From NCBI GenBank assembly GCA_015522955.1, contig WALG01000035.1:1-11741 (forward strand): 11,741 bases of DNA. The letters are read 5' to 3'. Made by a program: the position numbers and the translations under genes. The DNA is from DHVE2 group archaeon (GTDB taxonomy: Archaea > Thermoplasmatota > Thermoplasmata > Thermoplasmatales > Aciduliprofundaceae). Shown piece after piece: positions 4,397-11,691 of this stretch (its first letter is position 1; each line of letters opens with the position of its first letter). A model generated the notes under the pieces. That model searched no databases. It was not told the DNA's origin and was given only the letters and a program-made list of their open reading frames with translations.

Positions 4397-5920
4397 TTAC
4401 TCTTTGTTAACTCTGAATCTCTTTACAAATGTGGCAAGAAGCAGAATGGTGAGGAGCAATGATATGCCAATATTAAACTCTGGAACTGAAGTAATTTCGA
4501 TATCAATTTTGAATCGTCCTTTATTGTTTATGTGAAATGCTTTAACGGTGTTGCCAGCAGATATGGTGAAATTAGTCTTGGTGTTATATTTATGGCTCAG
4601 AGTTCCAAGATTCAGCATATAAAACCCATTCTCATCGGTGTAGGTATGTATGGTCTCTCCCGTTTTATTGTCCCTTATTGTAACCTGAGTGTATGGCAGG
4701 GGGTTTCCGGAGGAGTCTGTAACTTTCCCCCATACTATAAAGGGGTTTGGCTGGTCAAGGGCATCATTCTTTGGTTTCAATTTTGAGTTGCTAATCTCTA
4801 TGAAATATATCATGGCCTCATACAGGTCTCGACAATATGTTTTTATAAGAGTTAACTTGGGATGGAAGCCATCCTGAGTATAAAAATTTCCGTACGTGGG
4901 CTCCATTTCCACAGCAATGGCGATTTTATTTAATTTTCCGTAAACCCAGTCTGCACTGCTTCCTGAAGCACTGTAACCTATTACCTGATCAGGCCTTCCA
5001 TATTCATAATGTTGCGATGGGTTACCGTTCATCATTGTGAGTTGGGCCATACTCTTACCCAAGGAAGCAAAGAAATTTGCATGAGGTGGTGGCTGGGCTG
5101 TATAGAACCATGGAAGAAGTATCGCAGCACTGAAACTGTGAATAACCGCGAAGGAATCGATATTATATTTGAGAATAAAATCCCTTTCTGCACGGGTCAT
5201 GGGTTCACTGAATGGCTGTGGACCGTGATATGTGGGTGAATTGGGATTGGAATCTCCCTCGTTCCAGTGCCAGTCCCAGTTTCTTTCGGGATCCACACCC
5301 TCACCTTCTGCATCCCATTTGTTTATCACATCAAGTTTCCCGTTTCCGTTATTGTCTCTGCAATTCTTTCTCCATCCACCTGTACCTTGACCTGTGAGAT
5401 TATTCACATTTCCATTGCCATCTTCCACATATCCGTCGGCGTTGGCCATGGGAATTATATAAATCTCATAATGGTCAACGAGCCAGTGTATGGTTGCGTT
5501 GGTGGCATATTCCTGAACAAGATGCTGAGCAAGATATAAATTAAACGCCGGACCAATCCATTCTCTGGCATGGTGCCATGTTATCAACACCGCTGGCTCT
5601 TCATCGCTCTCATTTTTGTCCACATTATCTGAAATTTTTATGGTCCATATTTCTCTGGGAGAATCATATTTTCCTGTTACAGGGTCCCATCCCCAGGTTT
5701 TTCCTATAGAAAAAACTTTCATTATGCTACTGTAATTATTTGCCATTGCATGGATTGTTCTGTTCATCTCCTGATAACTGGGATAGTGGTCAAAGGTAAA
5801 TCCATGGTACTCTCTATTAGAATGCAGAATTCCATGGCCTGTACTGTAAAATGGGATTTGAAAGGTCACTACTACCAGCACTAAAACCACGGTTATCGTA
5901 ACCAAACTCTTTTGTCGCAT
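4397..5920 (-). CDS. Secreted M14-family zinc carboxypeptidase with regulatory-like domain and PEF-CTERM-like tail
   Basis: A metallopeptidase predicted to remove C-terminal residues from peptides outside the cell. Of its 507 residues, about 5-26 form a signal peptide. The catalytic domain (about 40-378) has zinc ligands His117 and Glu120 (HAREW) and His261 (IHS). By motif comparison with carboxypeptidase A, Arg119, Arg184 (WRKN), Tyr327 (DWVYGK) and Glu338 (VEMEP) correspond to Arg71, Arg127, Tyr248 and catalytic Glu270. Two oddities appear. The GVDxNRN motif reads GVDPERN, placing Glu212 where Asn144 normally helps hold the substrate carboxylate. A loop of about 165-207 contains Asp/Asn/Gly repeats, including DNNGNGKLD (189-197), which look like calcium loops. 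Residues 395-472 form a CarboxypepD_reg-like beta-sandwich. The tail has Pro-Glu-Phe (480-482), a hydrophobic helix and basic residues, like a PEF-CTERM sorting signal. The start follows a weak GGTGG. Exact specificity cannot be read. Confidence 0.92.
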   Translation of the reverse strand: MRQKSLVTITVVLVLVVVTFQIPFYSTGHGILHSNREYHGFTFDHYPSYQEMNRTIHAMANNYSSIMKVFSIGKTWGWDPVTGKYDSPREIWTIKISDNVDKNESDEEPAVLITWHHAREWIGPAFNLYLAQHLVQEYATNATIHWLVDHYEIYIIPMANADGYVEDGNGNVNNLTGQGTGGWRKNCRDNNGNGKLDVINKWDAEGEGVDPERNWDWHWNEGDSNPNSPTYHGPQPFSEPMTRAERDFILKYNIDSFAVIHSFSAAILLPWFYTAQPPPHANFFASLGKSMAQLTMMNGNPSQHYEYGRPDQVIGYSASGSSADWVYGKLNKIAIAVEMEPTYGNFYTQDGFHPKLTLIKTYCRDLYEAMIYFIEISNSKLKPKNDALDQPNPFIVWGKVTDSSGNPLPYTQVTIRDNKTGETIHTYTDENGFYMLNLGTLSHKYNTKTNFTISAGNTVKAFHINNKGRFKIDIEITSVPEFNIGISLLLTILLLATFVKRFRVNKE

Positions 5921-5950
5921 CTACCCACCATAGGATAATTTGTGATAATC

Positions 5951-5958
5951 TATTTAAT
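5951..5958 (-). promoter_or_regulatory. TATA-like box of the M14 peptidase gene
   Basis: The - strand reads TTAAATAG-like sequence about 31-38 nt upstream of ATG 5920, predicting a start near 5930 and a leader of about 10 nt. A second A+T-rich element (about 5966-5975) could serve instead. This 122-bp divergent region (5921-6042) holds nothing else recognisable apart from the helicase promoter. Confidence 0.35.
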
Positions 5959-6012
5959 TTTTAGCCCATATAATCGACTGTTTTTTAGATTAAGGAACGG
6001 GAAAAGAATAAA

Positions 6013-6024
6013 TTTTTTATATTC
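6013..6024 (+). promoter_or_regulatory. TATA-like box of the Lhr-family helicase gene (leaderless transcript predicted)
   Basis: The stretch TTTTTTATATTC is centred about 24-25 nt upstream of GTG 6043. No Shine-Dalgarno sequence is visible before that codon, so transcription probably begins at the start codon itself. Confidence 0.5.
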
Positions 6025-6042
6025 CCCCTCATAAGCAAAAGA

Positions 6043-8706
6043 GTGTTTGAATCTCTGCATCCAATTCTACGCGAAGTACTTGAGGAAAAGGGTATATTCG
6101 AACCCACCGAACCCCAGAGAAAAGTAATACCCTTTATTCTTGAGGGACGCAATGTGCTCCTCATCTCACCCACAGGTAGCGGTAAGACAGAGGCTGCCAT
6201 GCTCCCCATTTTTCATAAGATAATTAACGGAAAATATGGAAAAATAGCATGTGTGTATATTACACCTCTCCGCGCTCTCAACAGAGATATGTTCAAGAGA
6301 TTGAAGGATTTTGGTGAGAAACTTGGGCTCAAGATAGCGGTGAGACATGGGGATACCACATCCTATGAAAGAAGGCAACTATCGCTGCATCCTCCTGATG
6401 TGCTTATTACTACCCCCGAAACCTTTCAGATTATGTTTCTTGGCAAAAGACTCAGAGAGGGTCTTAAAAATGTAAAATTCGTTATTGTGGATGAAGTTCA
6501 TGAACTTGCATCCGATGAGCGTGGAGCGCAACTTGCCGTGGCTCTTGAGAGGCTCCGGGAATATACAAAATATCAAATAATAGGACTATCCGCAACTGTT
6601 GGAAATCCTGAAGAGGTGGGTAAATTTCTCTCTCCCAGAGAGCCCATAGAGATAGTGGATGTCAGGGTTTACAAGGGTATGCATATTGAAATTCGTGCTC
6701 CTGAAAGGGGATATGAGAAAGAATCCGCAATTATGGGATGTGATGTGGATTATGGCTCCACGCTTGTGGAAATGTGGAAAGAGATTGAGAAGCATCGTGC
6801 CACATTAGTTTTTACCAATACACGATGTACTGCTGAGGATATGGGTATGAGATATCATATGCTTTTCCCCGACGCGCCAATAAGGGTGCATCATGGCTCC
6901 CTTAGTCGAGATGTACGGATTGATGCGGAGGAGAGATTTAAGAGAGGTGAGATAAAGGCTCTCATATGTACATCGTCACTTGAACTGGGCATAGATGTTG
7001 GGGTGGTGGATTTCGTAATTCAGTACAACTCTCCACGTCAGGTATCCAAACTCTTACAGAGAGTTGGCCGAGCCGGACACAGAATAGACGAAGTTTCCAG
7101 AGGAATCATATTTGCTCATACACCCATGGAAATAAGGGAGAGCGCAAGCATTCTTACGCTTCTACGCCATCGCTGGGTGGATCGGGTGAGAATACGGGAG
7201 AAACCGCTTATGGTTCTTGCTAATCAGATTGTGGCAATGACCAATTCTGAGAGGAGCATGGCTGCAAAGACCGCTTATGAAATTGTGAAGAGAACTTATC
7301 CATTCCGTAATCTTAAATATGAAGAATTTGAGGAGATTCTCCTCTTCCTCAAAGAACTTGGCAAAATATGGTTTGACGGGATTTATTTTGGAAAAACTGG
7401 AGGTGGGATGAGGTATTTTTATAGCAATATATCAATGATTCCAGATGAGCGAAGCTATCGCGTTTTCACATTTCGGGGTGAGTATATAGGTGTTCTTGAT
7501 GAAAGTTTTGTAGCATCTCTGGATATAGGCGAGAGTTTTGTGATAAACGGTGCGGCATGGAGGATAGTGGAAATAAAGGAAGATCGCGTAATTGTAGAGT
7601 ATATACGTGATATAGCCATGCCTCCTTCCTGGGTGGGAGAGGAGATACCTGTGCCCTATGAAGTTGCCATACTGGAGCCAGAGATGGATATGCTTAACTC
7701 CGCAGCCATAAAAATTCTCAGGGAATGGAAAATGGACTGGAATGATAAGAGAATAGTTGTAGAAAAGGGTAAAGGCCTTGTGTTTATCGGTGTTAGGGGT
7801 GGAACACGAGGTAATTACACTCTTGGACTCATTTTATCCTCTATACTCTCCCAGAGAATTGGGGAATCGGTAGAATTTTCAATCTCGCCATATCATATTG
7901 CACTTTTTAATCCCCACATAAATTTAGAATATCTGGTAAACATTATGAAAAAACTTCGGAATGTGATGTCTCTGGCAAGAATAGTTGCCCATAACTCAAG
8001 ATTGTTCAATTATGTTTTCCTGCATGTGGCCAAAAAGATGGGCGTAATAAGAAAAGATGCTGACCTTAAAAAAATAAAAATTGAAAAGATAGTTAGCGTA
8101 TATAAGCATACCCCACTTTACCGCGAGGTACTGGAAAAGATGCTATTTGATTATATGGATATCCAAGTTGCAGAAGAGATATTAAAGGGAATAAGAGAAG
8201 GTCGTATTGAAATAGTTATTCGAAGTCTCACTTCCTCGGCTCAGGAATTGCTGGAAGAAAGAGGAGATCTTGCCTCTCCCATTCTGGCCACACGCCCGGT
8301 TCTGGAGGCAGTGCATCGTCGTCTTATGAATGAGGATATGATTCAGGTATGCCTCTCCTGTGGTGCGCATTTTCGTATAAAGGTGAAAGATTTTGAAAAG
8401 CCTGTATGTCCGGCATGTGGTAGTTTAAGAGTTGCACTTGTAAAACCCTACGAGGAGCAACTGGTGCAAGGTGTAAGAGAAGGAAAGATAAAGGAGTTAA
8501 AGAAAGATATGGATAGGTTGATGGCCATATCACATCTTCTGCGAAGACATAAAAAATATGCTGCCATGGTACTGGCCGGCAGAGGAATCGGTGTAAATAC
8601 CGCTGCAAGAATCCTGAGTGTACCCTACAATGATGAGATGGAACTTGTAAAAAGGATACTTAAGGAGGAACTAAAGTATGCAAAAAATAAAAGATTCTGG
8701 GATTAA
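6043..8706 (+). CDS. lhr: Lhr-family superfamily 2 DNA/RNA helicase with C-terminal four-Cys module
   Basis: This is an ATP-dependent nucleic-acid helicase of the Lhr family, whose members act in DNA repair or RNA handling. It has 887 residues, the usual size of archaeal Lhr cores. Motifs are Q-motif-like PTEPQ (21-25), motif I PTGSGKTE (43-50), Ia TPLRALNRD (74-82), Ib TTPET (123-127), II DEVH (150-153), III SAT (183-185), IV LVFTNTR (255-261), V around TSSLELGIDVG (310-320) and VI QRVGRAGHR (339-347). After RecA-like domains 1 and 2 comes a long C-terminal part with winged-helix and Lhr-specific regions. It contains four cysteines, Cys770, Cys773, Cys789 and Cys792 (CLSC and CPAC), consistent with a zinc ribbon. 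The start is GTG 6043; no ATG lies in frame nearby upstream, and MFESLHPILRE fits the family's N-terminus. The gene is monocistronic, diverges from the M14 gene and converges with the C1 protease gene. The exact Lhr subgroup and substrate cannot be set here. Confidence 0.93.
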   Translation: MFESLHPILREVLEEKGIFEPTEPQRKVIPFILEGRNVLLISPTGSGKTEAAMLPIFHKIINGKYGKIACVYITPLRALNRDMFKRLKDFGEKLGLKIAVRHGDTTSYERRQLSLHPPDVLITTPETFQIMFLGKRLREGLKNVKFVIVDEVHELASDERGAQLAVALERLREYTKYQIIGLSATVGNPEEVGKFLSPREPIEIVDVRVYKGMHIEIRAPERGYEKESAIMGCDVDYGSTLVEMWKEIEKHRATLVFTNTRCTAEDMGMRYHMLFPDAPIRVHHGSLSRDVRIDAEERFKRGEIKALICTSSLELGIDVGVVDFVIQYNSPRQVSKLLQRVGRAGHRIDEVSRGIIFAHTPMEIRESASILTLLRHRWVDRVRIREKPLMVLANQIVAMTNSERSMAAKTAYEIVKRTYPFRNLKYEEFEEILLFLKELGKIWFDGIYFGKTGGGMRYFYSNISMIPDERSYRVFTFRGEYIGVLDESFVASLDIGESFVINGAAWRIVEIKEDRVIVEYIRDIAMPPSWVGEEIPVPYEVAILEPEMDMLNSAAIKILREWKMDWNDKRIVVEKGKGLVFIGVRGGTRGNYTLGLILSSILSQRIGESVEFSISPYHIALFNPHINLEYLVNIMKKLRNVMSLARIVAHNSRLFNYVFLHVAKKMGVIRKDADLKKIKIEKIVSVYKHTPLYREVLEKMLFDYMDIQVAEEILKGIREGRIEIVIRSLTSSAQELLEERGDLASPILATRPVLEAVHRRLMNEDMIQVCLSCGAHFRIKVKDFEKPVCPACGSLRVALVKPYEEQLVQGVREGKIKELKKDMDRLMAISHLLRRHKKYAAMVLAGRGIGVNTAARILSVPYNDEMELVKRILKEELKYAKNKRFWD

Positions 8707-8716
8707 AAATAAAAAA
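8705..8716 (-). terminator. Oligo-T tracts after the C1 protease gene
   Basis: On the - strand, runs of six and five T separated by one A begin 6 nt after the C1 protease stop and reach into the helicase stop codon. With the + strand tract at 8725-8731 they form a compact bidirectional termination zone. Confidence 0.45.
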
Positions 8717-8721
8717 GAGGA

Positions 8722-11607
8722 TTATTTTTTTCTCCTTAGGGCCACAGCAATGCCTGCGATTACTACGATAATCACTGCTATTATAACACCCCAGAGTAGA
8801 TAGTTCACTGGTATATTCACATTGAGTTCAGCACCTTCACCCTGGCCTACATCGTTCACCGGCACAATTTTAAGTTTCAATTTTTCACCAGTGAGGGAAC
8901 TGCCTGTCTTCAGGAGATAACTAGTACCTGTAACGTTGGCAAGAAGAGTCCATTTGCCATTAACTTCTTTGTATATTAGATAGTATCTCACTGCAGAGCC
9001 GCCGTTATCACCGGGCGTATTCCAAGTTATCTTCACACCACCAGAAGTGCTTTTCGTTGTTATGTTCTCCACCTTAGATGGTGTGCTCCATGACACACTG
9101 AGTTCTTGACCCTTTGCTCCAAGGCCTACGCTATTAACTGCAATTACATAATATGTATGCTGAGTTCTCACATTCACATTGGTATCCTGGTAAGAAAAGG
9201 TCTTGTTGGAAACTTTTCCAATAAATCTACCGTCCCGATATATTCTGTACTCTATGATGTGAGTGCCACCATTGTCCTCAGGAGCATTCCACTGCACAGT
9301 TACAGTACCATCTCCTCTTATTACCTCAAAATTAGTTACCGGTCCCGGAACATTCCATTTAACAGTTATGGTTGCGCCTTTGTTTCCTTCACCCACAGTG
9401 TTCAATGCTGTTATGTAATATGTATGGGGTTTTGAAACATCCACTTTTTTATCCATAAAGGTTAGATGCTGAGCATCAGTGCTTCCTACAGATACATTAT
9501 CACGATATATGTTGTATCCTGTGATATGGGTGCCTCCATCATCTGCAGGCGGTAGCCATTTAAGTATTACGAAACCATCGCCCCGAGTTACGGTTACGTT
9601 TGTAACAGGACCTGGTGCATTCCACCAGATCTGAATACCATCGCTTGGTTCACTTTCTCCAAATTCATTGAGCGCTGTGATTGTATAGGTGTAATTCATA
9701 TGCATATCTACAGTGGTATCATTATATATGCAAATATTTCCATCTACACTTCCTATCTTCTGACTATTGCGATAGATATTGTAGCCGGTTATATTGCCTG
9801 TGGTTGTGAAAGGAGCATCCCATGAGAGAAGTACGTATCCATCGCCTCTAATTCCCTTAACATTGGTAGGCGCACTGGGTGGCTGTCCTATGGTAACAGA
9901 TATCTCCGCAATGTTATTGGACTCATTAAGTTCTGCTATCTGATAATCCGGATCCACAAATGCTATTATCTTATGATTACCCAATAGTTTAGGAGTCCAT
10001 TGAATGCTCCCTGAAACGTTTCCACCGGGTGCTATATTTCCAAGAGAGATGCTTCCGATCTTGTAATAAGGCAGTATCCTGTCTCTATAGAAAGCAACCG
10101 AGACATTATAGGAGGCATTCACTCCCTGATTTATTACCCTTACCGTTATTGTGGCAGTAGATCCTTTGGCCACATTGGGGGGACTCACACTGAGATCTCC
10201 TGCAGGAATGGTTAAGTCCGATAAATCATTTTGTAATTTTAGGGTGTTTGTAATAACTCCGGGAGTTTCCACCGGAGCATCTTTAGAAGGCCATGATATG
10301 CGATATGGATTTCCTGGATTGTAGGCATTGGGGTAGTATTCTATCCAGAATCCTGAGAGTGTGCTACCTTTGCCAGTATCGCTTTCACCGATTTTCACAA
10401 AGAAAGGTTCTGTACCATTTGTCCAGTTCTGCAAATAATCCGTAAGGTCCGCCGCCATGAAGTATGGAAAATTCGTTGCATCGCCACCATCAAGATATAG
10501 AGTCCGGTTTGCTACTGGATTATTGGGATCTCCTATGCCCACACTTATCGGAGCATCTCTGGGCCCGGGATTGCTGAACTTCCATATTCCTACAAGATGA
10601 GGCTTATTGGGCTGGTCTCCAACGATTCTGAATGTATAATTGTAAGAGAGAGTTTTAAATGCATTATAGGTCATCCAGTAAAAACCATGATCTCCAAAGG
10701 ATGCTCCCCAGGAGTTTACTACTTTAAATGCACCCACATCTCCATCATCACTAACGCTATCATCATACCCCACTATGGTCTGGGCATGGTTTGGCTGGCC
10801 CACAAATTTTGCGTACTCCTGAGCCGAAATGATATAATTTCCGTCAGAGAATGCGCTGTTGTAAGCGTTGGCGTTAATTGCAAATGTAACCAGAGAGCCC
10901 TGGTCAATCCATGATTTTATAACGTCTATATTTTTTACATCAGTTACTTGGATATCTTGAATTCTCCCGATGGGTGCGTTTCTCCATGCTCTCTCTGTAC
11001 CCCAGGAGAGATAGTCCTTATCACTGTAGGGCATGGTTTGAAGCGATGCACCACCAATGGTATACATGACCATATAGTTGGCAATGAAACTTGAGCCACC
11101 ATCTGAGCCACCGTTGACTTTGTTGTAAGTCCATGCAGGACTCATTATATGAGCGGTTACACCCTGCGAAGTATCTGTCCAGTTGTGTACCTTTGCCTGA
11201 TGGAAGGTATTGTCATAGTAAGATGTGGCCCATGCTGCACAGGAACCCTGCTGTCCCTGATTTCCAATGGGTGGGAAATAAGGGCTTGTGGAGAGGTCCT
11301 TGTGGGAACTTCCTCTGAAATTATACACTCCCTTAACATATTTGGCATGGGTTAGCAGAAAATAGTATTCATTTACCGTTGGTGGTGCCAGACCTGTTCC
11401 ATGGCCATCCACAATCACGTTATAATTCTTGGTTGGGTCACGGAAACCTATCTTTTTTTCCATGTTCCACAGCAATTTGTAATTAAAAGGCTCTGTTGCA
11501 TAAGTCGTTCTTCTATTTTCACTGCCACTCGCAGGCTTTGGAAACATTGCCAGAAAGGAAGATGCTATCACTAACACCAAAATGGTTAGAACTACAATTT
11601 TTTTCAA
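8722..11607 (-). CDS. Secreted papain-family (C1) cysteine protease with CARDB-like and four fibronectin III domains, membrane-anchored
   Basis: This is a cell-surface protease of 961 residues, numbered from TTG 11607. A signal peptide spans about 1-28 (MKKIVVLTILVLVIASS). The papain-like domain (about 105-330) has the oxyanion Gln117, six residues before Cys123 as in papain (IGNQGQQGSCAAW). His274 (NHAQTIVGYDD) and Asn298 (VVNSWG) complete the catalytic set. Residues about 335-455 form an unassigned beta-rich region. Residues 468-573 look like a CARDB adhesion domain (LNESNNIAEI near its end). Four FN3 domains follow: about 578-661, 666-750, 753-839 and 842-931. A membrane helix (935-957) and ARRKK-like basic end (ALRRKK) anchor the protein, so the protease faces outward. 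A frame opens earlier at ATG 11628, but a perfect GGAGGTGA (11612-11619) stands 4 nt before TTG 11607, and the signal peptide then starts cleanly with Met-Lys-Lys. The role is likely protein scavenging or surface maturation (inference). Confidence 0.92.
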   Translation of the reverse strand: MKKIVVLTILVLVIASSFLAMFPKPASGSENRRTTYATEPFNYKLLWNMEKKIGFRDPTKNYNVIVDGHGTGLAPPTVNEYYFLLTHAKYVKGVYNFRGSSHKDLSTSPYFPPIGNQGQQGSCAAWATSYYDNTFHQAKVHNWTDTSQGVTAHIMSPAWTYNKVNGGSDGGSSFIANYMVMYTIGGASLQTMPYSDKDYLSWGTERAWRNAPIGRIQDIQVTDVKNIDVIKSWIDQGSLVTFAINANAYNSAFSDGNYIISAQEYAKFVGQPNHAQTIVGYDDSVSDDGDVGAFKVVNSWGASFGDHGFYWMTYNAFKTLSYNYTFRIVGDQPNKPHLVGIWKFSNPGPRDAPISVGIGDPNNPVANRTLYLDGGDATNFPYFMAADLTDYLQNWTNGTEPFFVKIGESDTGKGSTLSGFWIEYYPNAYNPGNPYRISWPSKDAPVETPGVITNTLKLQNDLSDLTIPAGDLSVSPPNVAKGSTATITVRVINQGVNASYNVSVAFYRDRILPYYKIGSISLGNIAPGGNVSGSIQWTPKLLGNHKIIAFVDPDYQIAELNESNNIAEISVTIGQPPSAPTNVKGIRGDGYVLLSWDAPFTTTGNITGYNIYRNSQKIGSVDGNICIYNDTTVDMHMNYTYTITALNEFGESEPSDGIQIWWNAPGPVTNVTVTRGDGFVILKWLPPADDGGTHITGYNIYRDNVSVGSTDAQHLTFMDKKVDVSKPHTYYITALNTVGEGNKGATITVKWNVPGPVTNFEVIRGDGTVTVQWNAPEDNGGTHIIEYRIYRDGRFIGKVSNKTFSYQDTNVNVRTQHTYYVIAVNSVGLGAKGQELSVSWSTPSKVENITTKSTSGGVKITWNTPGDNGGSAVRYYLIYKEVNGKWTLLANVTGTSYLLKTGSSLTGEKLKLKIVPVNDVGQGEGAELNVNIPVNYLLWGVIIAVIIVVIAGIAVALRRKK
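8725..8731 (+). terminator. Oligo-T tract after the helicase gene, inside the C1 protease 3' end
   Basis: Seven T on the + strand begin 19 nt after the helicase stop. They are the complement of the last Lys codons of the convergent C1 protease gene. Confidence 0.45.
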
Positions 11608-11611
11608 TATT

Positions 11612-11619
11612 TCACCTCC
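11612..11619 (-). promoter_or_regulatory. Shine-Dalgarno GGAGGTGA setting a TTG start for the C1 protease
   Basis: This full anti-16S match on the - strand is 4 nt before TTG 11607. It falls inside the reading frame that would begin at ATG 11628, which argues that the ATG is not used. Confidence 0.75.
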
Positions 11620-11649
11620 GAATACCATCCGTTTTTTGTTTGGCTATTC

Positions 11650-11663
11650 ATACTTGCCAGTAT
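11650..11663. repeat. Short inverted repeat ATACT-N4-AGTAT upstream of the C1 protease gene
   Basis: Perfect 5-bp arms separated by TGCC lie 42-56 nt upstream of the TTG start, near the predicted transcription start. It could be a regulator site, but arms this short arise by chance in A+T-rich DNA. Confidence 0.25.
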
Positions 11664-11680
11664 AGGATACACTAAAAGCA

Positions 11681-11691
11681 TATTAATTTTT
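11681..11691 (-). promoter_or_regulatory. Possible TATA-like box of the C1 protease gene
   Basis: The - strand reads AAAAATTAATA here. It would place transcription start near 11660 and give a leader of about 50 nt carrying the Shine-Dalgarno sequence. The region 11629-11741 is A+T-rich with several alternatives, so the choice is weak. I see no gene in the rest of this edge. Confidence 0.3.

Larger units (their letters stand above)
4373..4400 (-). promoter_or_regulatory. Candidate NikR operator at the nikR promoter
   Basis: On the + strand the site reads GTATGA, 16 bases, TGTTAC. The E. coli NikR operator is GTATGA-N16-TCATAC, so the spacer is the same and 10 of 12 half-site bases agree. The right half also reads GTGTTAC (4394-4400), which I recall as a NikR half-site in Desulfovibrio. 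The spacer contains the nikR TATA-like box and a run of seven A (4378-4384), and the distal half covers the stop codon of the upstream M14 gene (4397-4399). Binding here would block nikR transcription. The match is by eye. Confidence 0.6.

Noticed and set aside
8324..8608. Open frame of 94 codons opposite the helicase 3' end
   Set aside because: It is antisense to the conserved four-Cys and C-terminal region of the helicase; composition and lack of start signals mark it as a shadow.
9306..9854. RGD tripeptides in three of the FN3 domains, as in integrin ligands
   Set aside because: They recur at the same early-strand position of each domain (RGDG), not in the FG loop where the animal RGD sits, so they reflect repeat similarity rather than a cell-adhesion signal.
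10597..10914. Open frame of 105 codons on the + strand inside the C1 protease
   Set aside because: It is opposite the catalytic His/Asn region of a clear protease gene and has no supporting signal.
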